NCBI GenBank assembly: GCA_907163375.1
Contig: CAJQUW010005346.1
Location: 124,001-188,000 of the forward strand
Direction of reading: 5' to 3'
Length of the DNA: 64,000 bases
From: Prostheceraeus crozeri
Taxonomy: Eukaryota; Platyhelminthes; Polycladida; Euryleptidae
In this document: positions 38,849-51,939 of the stretch, piece after piece
Layout of the letters: each line of letters starts with the position of its first letter
Position numbering within the stretch: position 1 is the stretch's first letter
Notes under the pieces: model-generated
Seen by the model: the letters and a program-made list of their open reading frames with translations, nothing else
Database searches by the model: none
Told to the model about the DNA's origin: nothing
Position numbers and translations under genes: made by a program

Positions 38849-41800
38849 ATGCTCATGGTACAGGCAGCCTGTAAAAAACGACGAATTGGTAAGTTTTTAA
38901 CAATCGGCCCATTGATGTTTCAGTATTACCGATAGTACAAGAAATATTTGTCAAATATCTAAGTTATGTAGGGTAGTTTATAAAACTCTTAGTATAATAT
39001 TATAATCAGTGCTACATGTTAGAATAATGTATCATAAATTAGGCATTATTCAAATAGTATATCCAAATAATTTCAATTTAGAATCCTTGAATATTCATTA
39101 TTTATGATTTTATTTTCATTATGACATTAATTTCTACGTACACATATTATTTTAGTTTGCAACTTTATAAAGCATGTACATACCATAAATTGATTTTTTA
39201 TTGAGTTCTATATCCATTTTATGAATCATTTCAATAAATACATATGGTTATAATACTTGTATCGAACACTGATCAATCTAGACATTTATATGTAGGCAGG
39301 TATAGCTAAGAAGGAATCAAGAACGTGATAACTTCAATATCAAATGTTTAGTTGACATCAAACAAATGTCTGTTTTTACAGGCATATTTTACTTTCCAGA
39401 ATTAACTGTGAACCCCCGCTCAATGCCCTTGACGCCTAATGAAGTTTTCCGGACGTTATTACACGAGCAAGGTATGTAGAAACTAACTTTTCATTTGTGC
39501 TAAGAAACGAATAAATAATTGAAATGATATTTTTCTTCCAATGAAATTATGCATTTATGAAAATCAAATTTGATAGATATGCAAAAGTATTCTAATTAAA
39601 GAAATATAGTCAACTATTTAATATATCATTGCTATATTTTTGGCTTTGCAAAACAATGAAATACATAGCTGCCCGCTATATGTTTCGTAACATGTTTCTA
39701 ATTGATATTTAATAGGAACTTCGTGAACATTTATTAAAAAATTCAGGTTAAGTACAATATATTACAATTATATTATTGAGTACATCATATATGACCATAG
39801 ATAGCTGTGCATAGCCCATTGATTTTTACAACCTTTTTAGTCAATAGCTAAATAAAGATAATTAACTTTTATTAATATACATGTATTTTGCGTCCTGGTG
39901 GCCGGAGGCTATGATCAAATTATGATTTTCATTTTTAGATACATATATTTTGCGTCCTGGTGGCCAGAGGCTATTGTCAAATTATGATTTTCATTTAATT
40001 AGCATGCTTTGTTCTACACAATTAAAATATACATGTAATAGTTGAGCATTTAGCATCCATTGTTACTATTGTTTGTTTTCCTTTCAGATACAAATCATGG
40101 AGATGAGATGTCCGTTGTCAGTCATGGAGATGAGATGCCCGTTGTCAGTCATGGAGATGAGATGCCTACAGTTGGCAAAAGAAAAAGGAAGTATGAGCAA
40201 AGAAGACCTGACCTGTGGAAACGAAATCGAACCAAGCGTCTAAGGGAAATGGGAGAACCATACAACAACAAACCGGCTCGATCCATGGGAGGGCCTTGTA
40301 CATCGAATGGTTGCAAAACCTCATCAAGAGCTTGCTGTAATATCACAGAAGAACAAAGAATGAAAATATTCGACAATGTTTGGGGTAAGATGAAGACATT
40401 TCGAGAAAGGAAAATATACATCAAAAGCCTCATCAAGTCAGCAGAACCAAAACGCCGTACATCAAGCAGTGATTCTCGCAGATCTAGGAGCTTTTCGTAC
40501 AATTTGGAAGTGGACGAAAATTCTTATCATGTCTGCAAGAGCCTGTTTTGTTCAACAGTTGGCATTCCACAAAGAACTATTGTGCATTGGATGTCAGAGG
40601 AGGCTAATGAATCTCTCATATCACCAGAATCGACCAGTTCTGCTCGAACAGTCGCAAATAGGATCACTGAGGAAGTCACCGCTAACCTAGAGACATTCTT
40701 GAATAGTATAACTACAATGCCATCGCATTATTGCAGAGCAATATATCAGGACCAGAAATTTCTTGAATCTGGGAAGACATTGTCCGGTCTATTCAAAGAA
40801 TACCAAACGAGTGCACAAGCTCTAAACCAAAAGCCAGTGGGTTACAGTACGTTTCTCAAGAAGTTCCACTCCATGGGGTTCAGAGTCTTTACTCCGAGAA
40901 AGGACCAATGCAATGAATGCATAAAATATAAAATTGGCACTCTATCATCAGAGGATCACTCCAAGCATTTGACTTTAAAGGATGCTGCCCAAGCCGAGAA
41001 GGCAAATGACAAAAATGAAGCAAAAAACAAAAGTTTCAGTATGGACTATGGACTTGCAGGCAGTCCTGTTATGTCCCAAAACACAAGCAAGCTGCATGTA
41101 TTATAAGACAAAATTACAGATGCATAACTTCACATTATACTGTTTAGAAACCAAAGAGGGACATTGCTATCCTTGGACCGAGGTTGATGGCGATCTATCC
41201 TCTGAAGTGTTTGCCTACCTTCAGTATCAACACTTCAAGGATTATCTCAATCGTCATGACAGTGTTGAGAAACTAATTATTTGGTCCGACGGTTGTGCTT
41301 ATCAAAACCGCAACGCAACTGTCAGCAATGCCTACCTACACTTGGCTAAAGAAAAAAACGTAACAATAATACAGAAGTATCTCATCAGCGGGCATAGTCA
41401 AATGGAGGCCGATTCTATGCACAGCACAATTGAAAGAAGAATTAGGTGCGAAATCTATTCACCAAGTGACTACAAGATGGCGATGAAATTGGCCCGCCGA
41501 AACCCTGAACCATACGTTGTTCATGATTTGAACCATTCCTATTTTAAAAAGGGGTTTCAAAGCCTATATGTGAAGTCAATAAGACCCGGAAAGAATATCG
41601 GAGACGCAAAAGTTAATGAACTATCAGCATTGAAGTACACAATGACAGGCGAAATGTACTTCAAATTAAAAGGAGAAGAGGAGTGGTCACTTTTACCACA
41701 AAGAATAAATCGTACATCGACCCTTCTCTTGAACCAAATGTTCCCGACGCATCTGGAAATATCGGAGCGGAAGTATCAAGATCTTCAGGTACTCAAATCA

Positions 41801-41851
41801 GTGATCCCAAGTGAAAATCATGCATTTTATGATAGCCTTCCTCACTCTTGA
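38849..41851 (+). pseudogene. Spliced transposase with a 7-bp duplication
   Basis: Three exons join in frame: 38849-38888 (donor GTAAGT), 39382-39471 (acceptor TTTACAG, donor GTATGT) and 40088-41851 (acceptor CTTTCAG). The protein starts MLMVQAACKKRRIG. It contains a basic region, a Cys cluster (FTPRKDQCNECIKY) and a catalytic-looking core with IIWSDGCAYQNRN and ISGHSQMEADSMHSTIER, the D-G-C-x-x-Q-N and G-H-S-x-M-E patterns of a group of animal transposase-like proteins. ATGGACT is present twice in a row at 41041-41054; this 7-bp tandem duplication shifts the frame ahead of the core, so the copy is dead. Exon 3 opens with repeats of HGDEMP. Confidence 0.75.
39878..40001 (+). repeat. 62-bp tandem duplication in a transposase intron
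   Basis: Two copies (from 39878 and 39940) share TTTTGCGTCCTGGTGGCC and AAATTATGATTTTCATTT with a few differences. Confidence 0.75.
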
Positions 41852-42425
41852 TAACTTTTGCAATCTTTTGAATAGTTTTTTGTTTACATTCTAACTAACA
41901 CAAGTAAAGATGAAAAATTAATCGTTTTCATTGAGCTCCTTTTTAGATTATTCTCGATTAATGGGTGAAATGGAGTAAGATGGTTTCAATATTTACTTCC
42001 TGATGTGTTTGAACTGAAAGTAACAGCCATGTATACAAATCTTTCATTATAATAATTAAATTTTCCCCATAAAATTAGGCCCACAATTAGATTATCTTTT
42101 CAAGTCAATACTTATAGGCCTAAAGTATGTAATTATCATATAACACACAAAATACTTATCTAATTTTGTAAGATAATATGAAAATATAAATGAAACAAAT
42201 CATCTATTCTAATTTTGTGCAAAAATGGCCTATCTACAGAAAATTAATGCAAAATTGGCCTATCTGCAAAAACAACCTATTGTCGAACCAGTATAGCGAA
42301 AATGAAGTGATCCCCTGTTAGGTATACTAATCTTGATATAACACACGAAAAAACTATATTGTTTACCTGGAAAATAAAAAATAGGAAAGTTTATTTCAAT
42401 TTTCTCGAAAGTGGAAAATTGCAGA

Positions 42426-42451
42426 TAGGCCATTTTTGCATAAGGCTGTCG
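42426..42451 (-). repeat. Right terminal inverted repeat of the DNA transposon
   Basis: Inverted copy of 38275-38300, followed by ACAT. Confidence 0.85.
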
Positions 42452-42455
42452 ACAT

Positions 42456-44718
42456 GTACATGTACATGTATGCTCGCTGCCAGAACTACATGTGCATATA
42501 TTAGTTTTGCAATTTCCAATTCATACAAGCAGTGGCAGTAGCAACGCTCGCATCACCTTGGCCTCCAGACAAAAAAAGTGCGAACTGAAGTATAGGGCGC
42601 ACAGATCTCTCCAAATGTGCACCTATAGCACAATGCAACTAATATTTAAGACTCACAGTTTACGAGCAATCAAGAAGGTCAATCGTTTTGCAAACTTCAA
42701 TTTTCAGCAAATACACTTTGTCATGTCTTAATAGTTGTTTCCTGTAACGTAAGTGATGCAATTGCCATTCATATCTTGACATCCACTCCACTTTCTGTTA
42801 CGTTTTTATTAATTCACATGTTTTCCTGACTACAAGTTTTCAACTGCACAAACCAAGAAAAGCAACTGCACATTTGAATTTAGAACTGCCGAAATTGTGT
42901 CCAGTTGTACGTTAAAAAACCCTATAGCTAAACAACAGTGCATGAGAGTGAACATGATCTACCATGGACGTTACTTAGTGAACGTCTGCCGCGATGATAG
43001 GTGTGGTACATTCGAATATACTGTACAACAACGGTTTCTATTTCCTAAAACTGAGGATTCGCGTTGTTGTATTTCACTTGGAGAAGGCATTAAGTGAATT
43101 ACATGTGCTTGTATGTCGGCCATCCTTATTAGGTACTAGTTTCAAAAGGGTATTTCGGTCTATCTTTCAGTATTTGTACAAATCTCATGGTTCCTATTTC
43201 ATCAAAGTATAGAGCCCTAATGATTGTTTAGGTGGAAGTTGCTTTGAAACCTTTGCATTTATCAATTTAGGAGATAATAAGAGACAAAAGGTCTGATCAA
43301 CTCAAAACATAAATTCGTTATGCTGAAATCACATTTTTTAACTTCATTTAAGTTAGATAAAAAAGTACAAAAAATATCATGCGAACAGAGATAACTGAAA
43401 CTACAATCCCAAGTTGCATCAGTAAAGAAAAATGCCTAATATAGTCATTTTGCCTTCTTTGACTAAGGATGATTTAAATAAACTAGAGCTGTAATTGGAA
43501 ATTTACAGCTCTAATCATCGTTTCATGGTATTATGCTGATTGAATGACAACTGATTTGTCAATAAAGAACATTAACGCCCTTGATTCCCCGACCGCTTCC
43601 TATGGTAGGTTCTAATCATTGTATTTGACACACGTGCTGAAGTGACAGCAAGCAAGGTTGGACCTAGGGTTTTGGGTCGACCTTGGGTAAGTGATGCAAA
43701 ACTTGGGTTTTCTATTAATGCTGAATATATACAGATCAAGTTACAAAAATTAATATTTTGATTTGAATCTTAGGAGAGCTACAGGATAAGTGCATAAAGT
43801 TCTGATATTTTATCAAATTTCCAATGGATTCACAGAATATTTCAAAAGTGATTAGCTATTTCATTCTGGGCTTGACGATTACCGCACATTGAAAGTTCAT
43901 AGGCCTGCATATTGTATCTACTGTAAGTTTACATGTCTTTTGCTGCATTTTTGCATATTGAATTTTTATATATTCCGCATATTTTACATCTTCGCAGTTA
44001 TCTTCTCACCCTTAACTTTCTGCGATGGCCGACATTTATCCAAAAATTAAAATCATTCCGATTTCGCATTCCATTCACTTACTGCGCACCTATAATATTT
44101 ATCAAGCCTGTTTATATTTCTGAATGATAAAATGAAAACAATTGCGTTGCTATGAGCAATGTGAAACTCAATCATAATTAAATCATAGATCTTCAATTAG
44201 TCAGTAGGTTGTATCAGTGTTGGTTAAATCAAAATAAAACTTTATGACGTAATACATGTACTTAGGCGACTAATTACATTAATTATTGCAATAATAAATC
44301 GTTTCCCACTAATACCTCACTTCTCATGGGCCCAATAGGAATTTTGGCCTATAGAAGAATCTTTATGTCAGCACAAAATACAAAGAATGCACTTCGTCTA
44401 CTTGATTTCATTCATTTATTTAAACTTGGATTTTGGGTTTTGACCCCAAGTTTTTGCCCAACCTTGCAGCAAGCGGCGAGGGTGAGAGTTGTCATCTCAA
44501 AGTTCAAGAGATGAGATTTTCGTCTCTAAACTGCAGAGGGAGGGTTTAACGTTTGCAGAGTTTGAGTGTAGCCTACTTTTTAATACCGTAATTACTAATT
44601 CTTCAATTGTCTGCTTTATAATACGTTAGTTGAGGTTCCCAAATTTCGTGTGCCTGTGCAAAAAATTAAGCTTTATCGTGTAGTAACCCTATGTTGATGT
44701 TGCTTATCTCAATTTTAG
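42456..44718. other. Non-coding, no gene recognised
   Basis: AT-rich with scattered short frames and no recognisable motif. A TTTTAG acceptor-like site ends the stretch. Confidence 0.4.
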
Positions 44719-45029
44719 ATGCGGATATCCCCATGTTCGGCTCGAGGCTCATGCGACTGATCTTCACAAGACGATATTTCCTATCGAAAAGCCGCTACGT
44801 TTGGGAGGAGATTCTCATCGACAACCAAGTGCTGACAAAACAATGTTCATGCAGTGTTAAAGGTATGTGGCCTCTGCCTTCTATAAGGAGACTTCCACTA
44901 TCAGTGCCTCTCGATATGCACTTGCGTACTGCTAAAATATTGTTGCAAACATTGTTCGATAAGAAGCTTTTAACCGTTGACATGGTCTCTTCACTGTATC
45001 ATCTGTCAAAGTTCACCACTATTTTTTGA
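44719..45029 (+). CDS. Possible terminal host exon
   Basis: An open frame of about 100 codons after an acceptor-like AATTTTAG, ending in a stop. The peptide (FGSRLMRLIFTRRYFL, PLDMHLRTAKILLQTLFDKK) is helical with a plausible composition. I cannot place it in a family; a BEN-like fold crossed my mind but the match is too weak to claim. It might belong to the same gene as the exon candidate at 1377, with the transposons in its intron, but this is speculation. Confidence 0.25.
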
Positions 45030-45947
45030 AGGCGGCCCAGAAATGTATTCCAATATATATATGGAAAACGTAAGAGCATAATCTTTTGCAGTACCCTACC
45101 TTCTCTCCTTTGTCTTTACATATCCAAATTTTATTCAAACAAATATATCGAGGCAGACACCAGCTTCCTATATTAATGTGTCGTGCCGTCGATATTTTGC
45201 TTTCATGTGAGATGATAGACATTATTGTAATTATTAATATTGAAAATTGTTATATATTTTTCAAAAACTTTTGATCAGAATTTTGATGAAGTTGTGAAAA
45301 TATATTCTCTACATGCGTTGAGTCATTTGTTAGACCAGACGAAAACCTTGCTAGACTGTCCGCGACGACGGCGAAACTGCTATAAGTAATGCAGCTTGGG
45401 GTCCTTTAAAAGACTTTCGAACTGCTTTCTTAAACTTAAGGAAGTATTTCACTGCAGAGACTTAGAGGGCCAGACATTTTTATCCAAATTTGAGGAAAGT
45501 CCATGCATTTGACTTCTAATTTTTATTCTTTAGCGAGGCCTTTCAGTCACTAGGAGGCTAAGATAGCCGAAGACAGCTTCTTGTAGTGATGAAAGGCCTC
45601 GCAAAAACAATGTAAATTGGAAGTCGACAACATCTCTCGCTTTCGGGCTTTCCTCAAATTAAGGAAGTATGTTTCTCTTACCTTTTATATGAATGTTTAC
45701 TTTTATCTAGTTATTTATTTCAGCGCATCGTAGAATTGGAACAACTGCATGCATATGCTCTTATCTGATGTGAATAAATTTTTTCCACTATCCATTTGTA
45801 TATTGTGCATGAGTCCTAGCTGTTGCTATGTTAATACATGAAAAGTTCCATTATTAATTGTTTTGTAAATTTCATCGGCAGCAACTGCGGGAAGCGCACT
45901 GATCTCAATGATGTTGTCATATTTAACACACAGCTTGCTGGGTCTAA
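45030..45947. other. Non-coding, small inverted words only
   Basis: No gene is seen. Near 45480-45660 the words GAGGAAAG(T/C)C, GAAGTC and GCGAGGCCTTTCA occur in both orientations, suggesting a short diverged inverted repeat. Confidence 0.4.
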
Positions 45948-46275
45948 CAGTCCCATTCTAAGCAATTAATATCAAACTTCGCAGTTTATTTATAGTGTTT
46001 ATGTTAGGCAGAACATTGACAGCCTACGCAGCACCATACTAGGCAATTATCATAAAACTTGGCAGTTTATCTATGGTGCTTACTAGGCAGAACATTGGTT
46101 GCCTACGCAGCACCACACTAGGCAATTATTATAAAACTTGGCAGTTTATGTATGGTGCTTACTAAGCAAAAGATGGATAGCCTACGCAGCGCCATACTAG
46201 GCAGTTATTATAAAACTTGGCAGTTTATCTATGGTGCTTACTAAACTACCTATTAAGCAGAGCATATTTTTTTTA
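45948..46275. repeat. 79-81 bp tandem repeat in a MITE-like block
   Basis: Four units start at 45948, 46029, 46108 and 46187. Each contains TAGGCA(A/G)TTAT, AAACTTGGCAGTTTAT and GGTGCTTACTA or variants. The block ends AAGCAGAGCATATTTTTTTT followed by ACTCGGG, which is the inverse of the start of the block at 7621. The two are probably relatives in opposite orientation. Confidence 0.7.
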
Positions 46276-47450
46276 CTCGGGAATGGATGTTCGAACGTAG
46301 CAGGAGACAAAACAGCTTCCAGCTGATGTGGTTCTGTACAAATGATACCCCTTTTAATTTGCTGACCGACAAGTCAGTCACTCTAACTTCAGAATTGTAA
46401 AAAAAATGATTGCGTATACTTAATTAAATTGGGTTAATCGGAATCTATCAAATTCAAATGCATCGAAGCAATTAATTAATTGCCATTATTTGATGGCAGC
46501 CATCAATTGTAATTGCAATTCTTAATGGCACCAATTAGTTAATGGCAATTTAATTGTTCACGTATTTGTCTTGGAGATTCGGTTCCGTTTTGACACCAGC
46601 TCCTGGCCAGTGATAAAAAGTTGTGATTTTTATATCATTTGACGTAAACATTCTTATCAGGTAGCCCAACAGATAAGTTCAGAACTCACTGCCCTGTTTA
46701 GATAAGCATATAAGTATGCAGAAATATTTTTGTTATTTAGACAAATTAATTTCTAGATATTTGTAAAATGTTTCAGATTTGAACATTTAAGTGATTATCA
46801 TAATTTTTGTCAAATAATAATCAAATATGTATCAAAAATTATTCAAAAATATCAAATATGAAGTATTTGATTGTTTTATAAAACAATTACCTAATTTTTA
46901 TAAAATCTATCACCATCAATTATATATTAGATAAATTATCTCTGTTTTTTCAACCCGGGTACATCTCATCCTCCATATTTCATTCATTGTATATACTGTT
47001 TGTCAATCACGTCCAAATTTTATCAGCTTGGTGGTAATATCAGATAGGAGAAAGTGTTTAAAAATCGATTTGAATGAAGATAAATTTAACTTCTCCAAAT
47101 GTAAAGCTTCAATAACCACTCAAACTTTATGTTTCTGGTGTATTTCCAGCATCCTAGTAAGCCTACCATAAATGTGCCATAGATATTTAGATTGGAAAAA
47201 TTATGTTAAAAACATAAAGTAAGTACATTTAGGTAGAGTGTCGACTCAAAAAAGTATCTGTATACAGTGAAAATATTTATTTGAAAAGATTCAGTTTTTT
47301 GCGGAGATTACGTTCCCGTGTCCCAAAAAATTATTTGAGCACTTTTGAAAAAAGTCAAAATTTATCAATTTATATACTACCGAGCTATGACTCTCTTCTA
47401 TAAGTAGTATGAAACAAGTTGGATATCAAAAGGAATGAATATTTGCTAAT
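46276..47450. other. Non-coding AT-rich DNA
   Basis: Contains AATTGC/GCAATT-rich stretches near 46460-46560 and long A/T runs. No gene is seen. Confidence 0.4.
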
Positions 47451-48000
47451 AAGCATTCTAACTGAGCAGAATTTAAGCTGATTGTCGACTGAATTTCATT
47501 AAAGTCCTCATGAAAAAGTCGCGATATAATTCGTGCTTCCTTGAATGAGTTTCAAGTTTTTAATTCGATTTTCATCGGTATGATTTTATGATTCACTACA
47601 TTTACCGGTATATTTTTCATTTCTTGAATCTGAATAATGATGTGGACCATTACATCTTTCAAAGTTAATTGAAATCATTGCCTTTGATAATGTGATTTTG
47701 TTCTGCCAGTGGCAAGTTGCCTGTGACATGATCACGCTTAAGAAAATACTCTTGAGGTTGAGCATGAAAGTAATAGGAATTCCATCGAATTGCTAATTTA
47801 ACAAACATTAAGTTTCCTATCCAAGGCTGCCATGACACTGAGAATCTGTAGAATAATATTATTTCTTTCTGCATTTATCATACCATCATGATCAGTCAAT
47901 TCCGTTGTAATTTCTTCAAAACTACAAAAATTTGCATATCTCACATTTGGTGACAATACCACCTGTTTCCCACACGAGTTAATTTAATAAAATCGAAAGT
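47451..48000 (+). repeat. Left arm of a diverged inverted repeat
   Basis: About 550 bp matching the reverse complement of 51940-52482 at roughly 75-80% by eye. Shared words include GTCCTCATGAAAAAGTCGCG, CTCACATTTGGTGACAATAC and TTTAATAAAATCGAAAGTGT. It is followed at 48012-48045 by a 34-bp word (GGGGATTTAATAAATGCGGA onward) that precedes the arm in the other copy. Confidence 0.75.
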
Positions 48001-48339
48001 GTATGCACATTGGGGATTTAATAAATGCGGAGTTACCACTCTACCAACTTCTCTATGGTTTATCCTGTGTTATCACCTTGCACTGACGTAGGATGTCCAT
48101 CTGAATCTCTGTATATGTCAACTGTCTCTTTCATCAGATAATTGGGAGACTGGCTCATTATACTTGGACTATTCAAGTCGACGATTTTACAATAGCACCG
48201 GCTTATTGCAGATTGAAACATGACCATATCTCAATGACCGATAATTGATTGTCAGGCAAGAATGAAAGACGTCTTCAGTCTAGGCTAAATCGAAATTTGA
48301 CTCGATTCGGTCTTCTACTAACATAAAACATTTAATTTC

Positions 48340-51300
48340 CGACTTGTTGTTAAATATTACAACATCATTCACAACATCCTCTACCGCCGTAGCCGTCGGA
48401 CGCATTCATGTGCTGCTCGTACAGGTTGTCAGCGCAGCAAGGCAAATTCATGTTTTTGACACTCTACGCTTGTTTTTTTCTCGTCGATCTTTACGTCTTT
48501 CGATTCGGAAACTCTTGCGCTATCCAGCGATGTCCTTCGCTTAAATGGTTTCCGCAACCCTGCTCTGCAATTAGCGTTTTTTTCAATTTTTAAGTTGTCC
48601 ATCAATTAGTCAGCATTCCTGCTTTCCACTCTGCATTCATCTTGCCTCCCATTCCCATGACGTCATCCCCACGAATCACCTACGCGCGGTCCACTCTTCT
48701 GCAGCTGAGAGGAAACTACCGACTGCCTCGCAAACAAAGACGCGCTCTCTGGTTCCATCGCCTCCTTCTTCCCAAAGCGATAATTACATCATCGAATTCC
48801 TGCAAACAGCCAACTTCTCCCTACTCATCCCCGACCGCCAGCACCAATGCTGTGACCAACGGACACGTGAAGTTACGCAAGCCGAAATCCCCACAATATC
48901 AAGCCCCATCTATTCTTGTGTTCAACGCGAGGTCTCTTTTTAATAAACTTGACGATATTCTTATTAGAACCTCAAAATTCGACGCGGACGTTGTAGTGAT
49001 TACGGAATCCTGGCTTGACTCTAACATCTCTGATCATGCCGTCTCACTTCCAGGATGCGAATTGGTTCGACAAGATCGTGATTCGAACGGAGGAGGTATT
49101 GTGTGTTACTGTAAATCACATCTGAAGATTTCTAGTGTAAGTAATACCCATGTTTCTTCTTTCAAATCAAACATTCTTTGTATTTGCATGGACAACTTTG
49201 ATTTGACTTTATGTGCTATTTATCATCCTTACTGGGGTAAAGTCGCTGCACATTCATTAGTTTTGGACTTCGTTCAAGAATTGATAGATAACAGTGAAAC
49301 CAGTCATTTTATGATTGTTGGTGACATCAATGATTTGAGACTTTATATTGATGATTTCTTTGCTTTGAATAATTTGAAACAGCTTGTTAATGTATCTACG
49401 AGAGGTCGTAACACTCTTGACATTGTTGCCACGAATATGCCTAAAAAATTTATGTCCCCTCATTGTATTTCGCCATTGGGACGTTCAGATCACAAAGGCA
49501 TTTTTCTTAATAAATCAAGTGTGATTTCTGTTATCACCAGGAAAGTTAAGGTCCGGTACTTCTCTCCATCATCTTTCGCTGCATGTTATCGTTATCTATC
49601 TTCGGTTGATTGGGATGATTTCTTTCTTCATGTGGATGATGTGAATGTTGCTGTTGACCATTTTCACATGTTCCTTCGCTATGTTTTTCTTCTCTACTCG
49701 ACTGAACGAACCGTCCGTATGAGAAATGTTGATCCTGTTTGGCTGACCCCTACCCTGAAACTCTTGTCTGATGATCGTGACCGTGCGCTCTCTAAAGGGA
49801 ATTATCCTAAGTATCTTCAGCTTAGAGAGAAATTTCGTAACTCTGTGCTTTCCGCCAAATTCCAGCATTTCTCTCATTTGACGTCTGACTCGACCTCCGA
49901 CAGATGGAAATGTATCAATGCTCAAATAGCTGGCAAAAAACAACAATCGGCTTTTGACTTCGCTGATGTCATCAATCTTAATGATTACTTTCAGCGTGCA
50001 TTTTCTCCTCCCGACATTCATCTCTTTAGTGATTCACGTCCTTTAACCAAACCCACCCCGTTTCGAGTCACTGAATCCTTGGTTGTCAATATGATTAAAA
50101 AATGCAAATCGAACTCTGTTGGTCCGGATGAAATTCCCGGATTCTTTTTCAGATCTTTCATCGATGTACTTGCTCTGCCTCTTACAAGACTTTACAACCA
50201 GTGTCTTCAAAGCGGCGTTTTCCCCAACCTCTGGAAATGTGCGAACATCACTCCGATTCCAAAGGGCACAAATGACCACAGACCCATCTCCATCCTACCC
50301 TTTTTGAGTAAAGTTCTGGAGCGGCTTATCAGAGACCATGTCCTATTACCTTCGTTTAATCATCATTTTAACAACAGACAGTTCGGGTTCATTTCAAACG
50401 GTCTTGGTGGTTGCACCAATGCTTTGGTAGCCATTCGCCTTTCTATCATTGAACACATCACTAAGAACCCAACTCATTATGCGAAACTTCTCGCCGTCGA
50501 TTTTCGTAAAGCGTTTGATTCAGTTAGTCATTCCCTAATCCTCCATAATCTCAAGACAAACTTCGCCTGTGACCCCTTCACGATTAAATTCATACAAAGC
50601 TTCCTCAGCAGTCGTTTTCAGCGTGTTTCCACGAGTGGCCTCGTAGCTCCATGGAAAGAGATCCATAGTGGTGTCCCCCAGGGTTCCATTCTTGGCCCCA
50701 TCCTTTTCATCACCCTGATTGATGACCTTCCCGTTTTGCAGGATACGAAAGTTGTTGTGTATGCGGATGATGTCACGTTGATTTTTTTGGGCGATGAGAA
50801 TGCTGTTGATACTTTTCAGAATGTTGTGAATGTCTTCAGTGATTGGTGCGATGAGAAAAAGCTTACGATAAACTCGGAGAAAACAAAATGCATGACTGTC
50901 GCTCGAAAGCTGCGCACTCCGCCAAATTGCCCTGTCCTGATCAACAATAAACCAATCGAGCATGTGAATTATATTAAGATTCTTGGTGTGTTTTTTCTGA
51001 TGATGCGAAATGGGACATACAATTCTCTTCCCTGTACAGCAGATGTTGTCGCTCTATGTCAGTTGTAAAACGCTTGCGAAACAACCATAACTCAGGAAAT
51101 GTATTGTGGCAGGCTTACATAAGTTTCGTTTATTGTCATATTGATTTTTGCTGGCCTGTTATCTGCGATATCAACAGCAACTCCTTCCGCAAACTTGAAC
51201 AACTTCATCGCATGGCCATGAAATGGTCTGGTTTTTCTTGTAAGTCGAGTCTCATCGATATGCTCGACAAGTGTTGTGCAAAGCTAATCAAGAAAATTGC

Positions 51301-51525
51301 AAGCCAAAAGGACATTCATCCCCTTGCTGATTTCTTCGTCACTCGTTCCCATGCTGCTAACGTGCGGAACCCCCGTGTGTTACTCCCTTTCCGAAGACGT
51401 TCGGCCATGTATAACAAATCTTTTGTTAAGTACTGTGTTCACTCATGATTTGTCTTTCTGTACATATTGTCATTACCGCCATTTGTTTTTGACAAATAAA
51501 GAATTATTATTATTATTATTGTGCT
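48340..51525 (+). mobile_element. LINE (CR1/L2/Jockey-like non-LTR retrotransposon)
   Basis: A long frame with an APE-type endonuclease and a reverse transcriptase, followed by a short 3' region and a (TTA)n-like tail at about 51505-51521. The 5' boundary is approximate, based on a change in composition. It sits between the two inverted arms. I could not define a target duplication. The motif set (NARSLFNKLDDI, DFRKAFDSVSH, YADD) fits the CR1/L2/Jockey group; the exact clade is not certain. Confidence 0.85.
48642..51448 (+). pseudogene. LINE ORF2-like endonuclease and reverse transcriptase
   Basis: A Pro/Ser-rich lead precedes the endonuclease (ILVFNARSLFNKLDDI, VVITESWLDSNISD, GGGIVCY, TRGRNTLDIVATN, GRSDHKG) and the reverse transcriptase (ITPIPKGTNDHRPISILP, AVDFRKAFDSVSHSLI, GVPQGSILGPILFI, VVYADDVTLI). 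The C-terminal domain, with HRMAMKWSGFS and PLADFFVTRSHA, is in another frame. The frame changes at a run of T near 50990-50996, just after KILGVFF, consistent with loss of one base. Apart from this the copy seems intact, so it is fairly young. Confidence 0.85.
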
Positions 51526-51939
51526 CGCATGAAATTAGGAGTTAGACTTATGAATATTAATAACAAAAGAGAATTTTAATTTTATGTGCCGAGACCGAAA
51601 GTGCAGTACAACTTGCATTAAGTATATTCACTCCCCCAGAAATTATCCCAAATAGCAATAAAAGCACATAACAGTTGATACTAAGATGCTATAATGTCTC
51701 AAATCCAATCATTAGTTTTTATAATTGAAAGTTAGATCAAATGCCTTAAGAAACCACTACACTGCAAGCCGTCAACTACCAAAGGAAATAAACTTCGTTG
51801 CGGAAGCAACTCATAAAAAATGACATTTCTCCCAAATGAAGACGGCTTGCATTCCTTGCTACCAGACCGTGTTCATATCTAACTTTTCACATTTAGTTTA
51901 TATTGAATACTACTTGTAAATGAACTGAACAGTAGTTGA
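51526..51939. other. Non-coding between LINE tail and right arm
   Basis: No gene is seen. An imperfect inverted pair occurs around GCAAGCCGTC (near 51764) and GACGGCTTGC (near 51840). Confidence 0.4.

Larger units (their letters stand above)
38275..42451 (+). mobile_element. DNA transposon with 4-bp duplication, tentatively Sola-like
   Basis: The termini CGACAGCCTTATGCAAAAAT and its reverse complement form 26-bp inverted repeats (38275-38300 and 42426-42451), flanked by ACAT at 38271-38274 and 42452-42455. Sub-terminal copies of TGGCCTA(T/A)CT occur near both ends (for example about 38430, 38450, 42226 and 42256), probably transposase binding sites. One spliced transposase gene fills the centre. 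A 4-bp duplication fits the Sola superfamily, but the protein match is from memory only. Confidence 0.8.

Noticed and set aside
44719-45029. BEN-domain call for the exon candidate
   Set aside because: Only a vague resemblance around RLMRLIFTRR; not enough to name a family.
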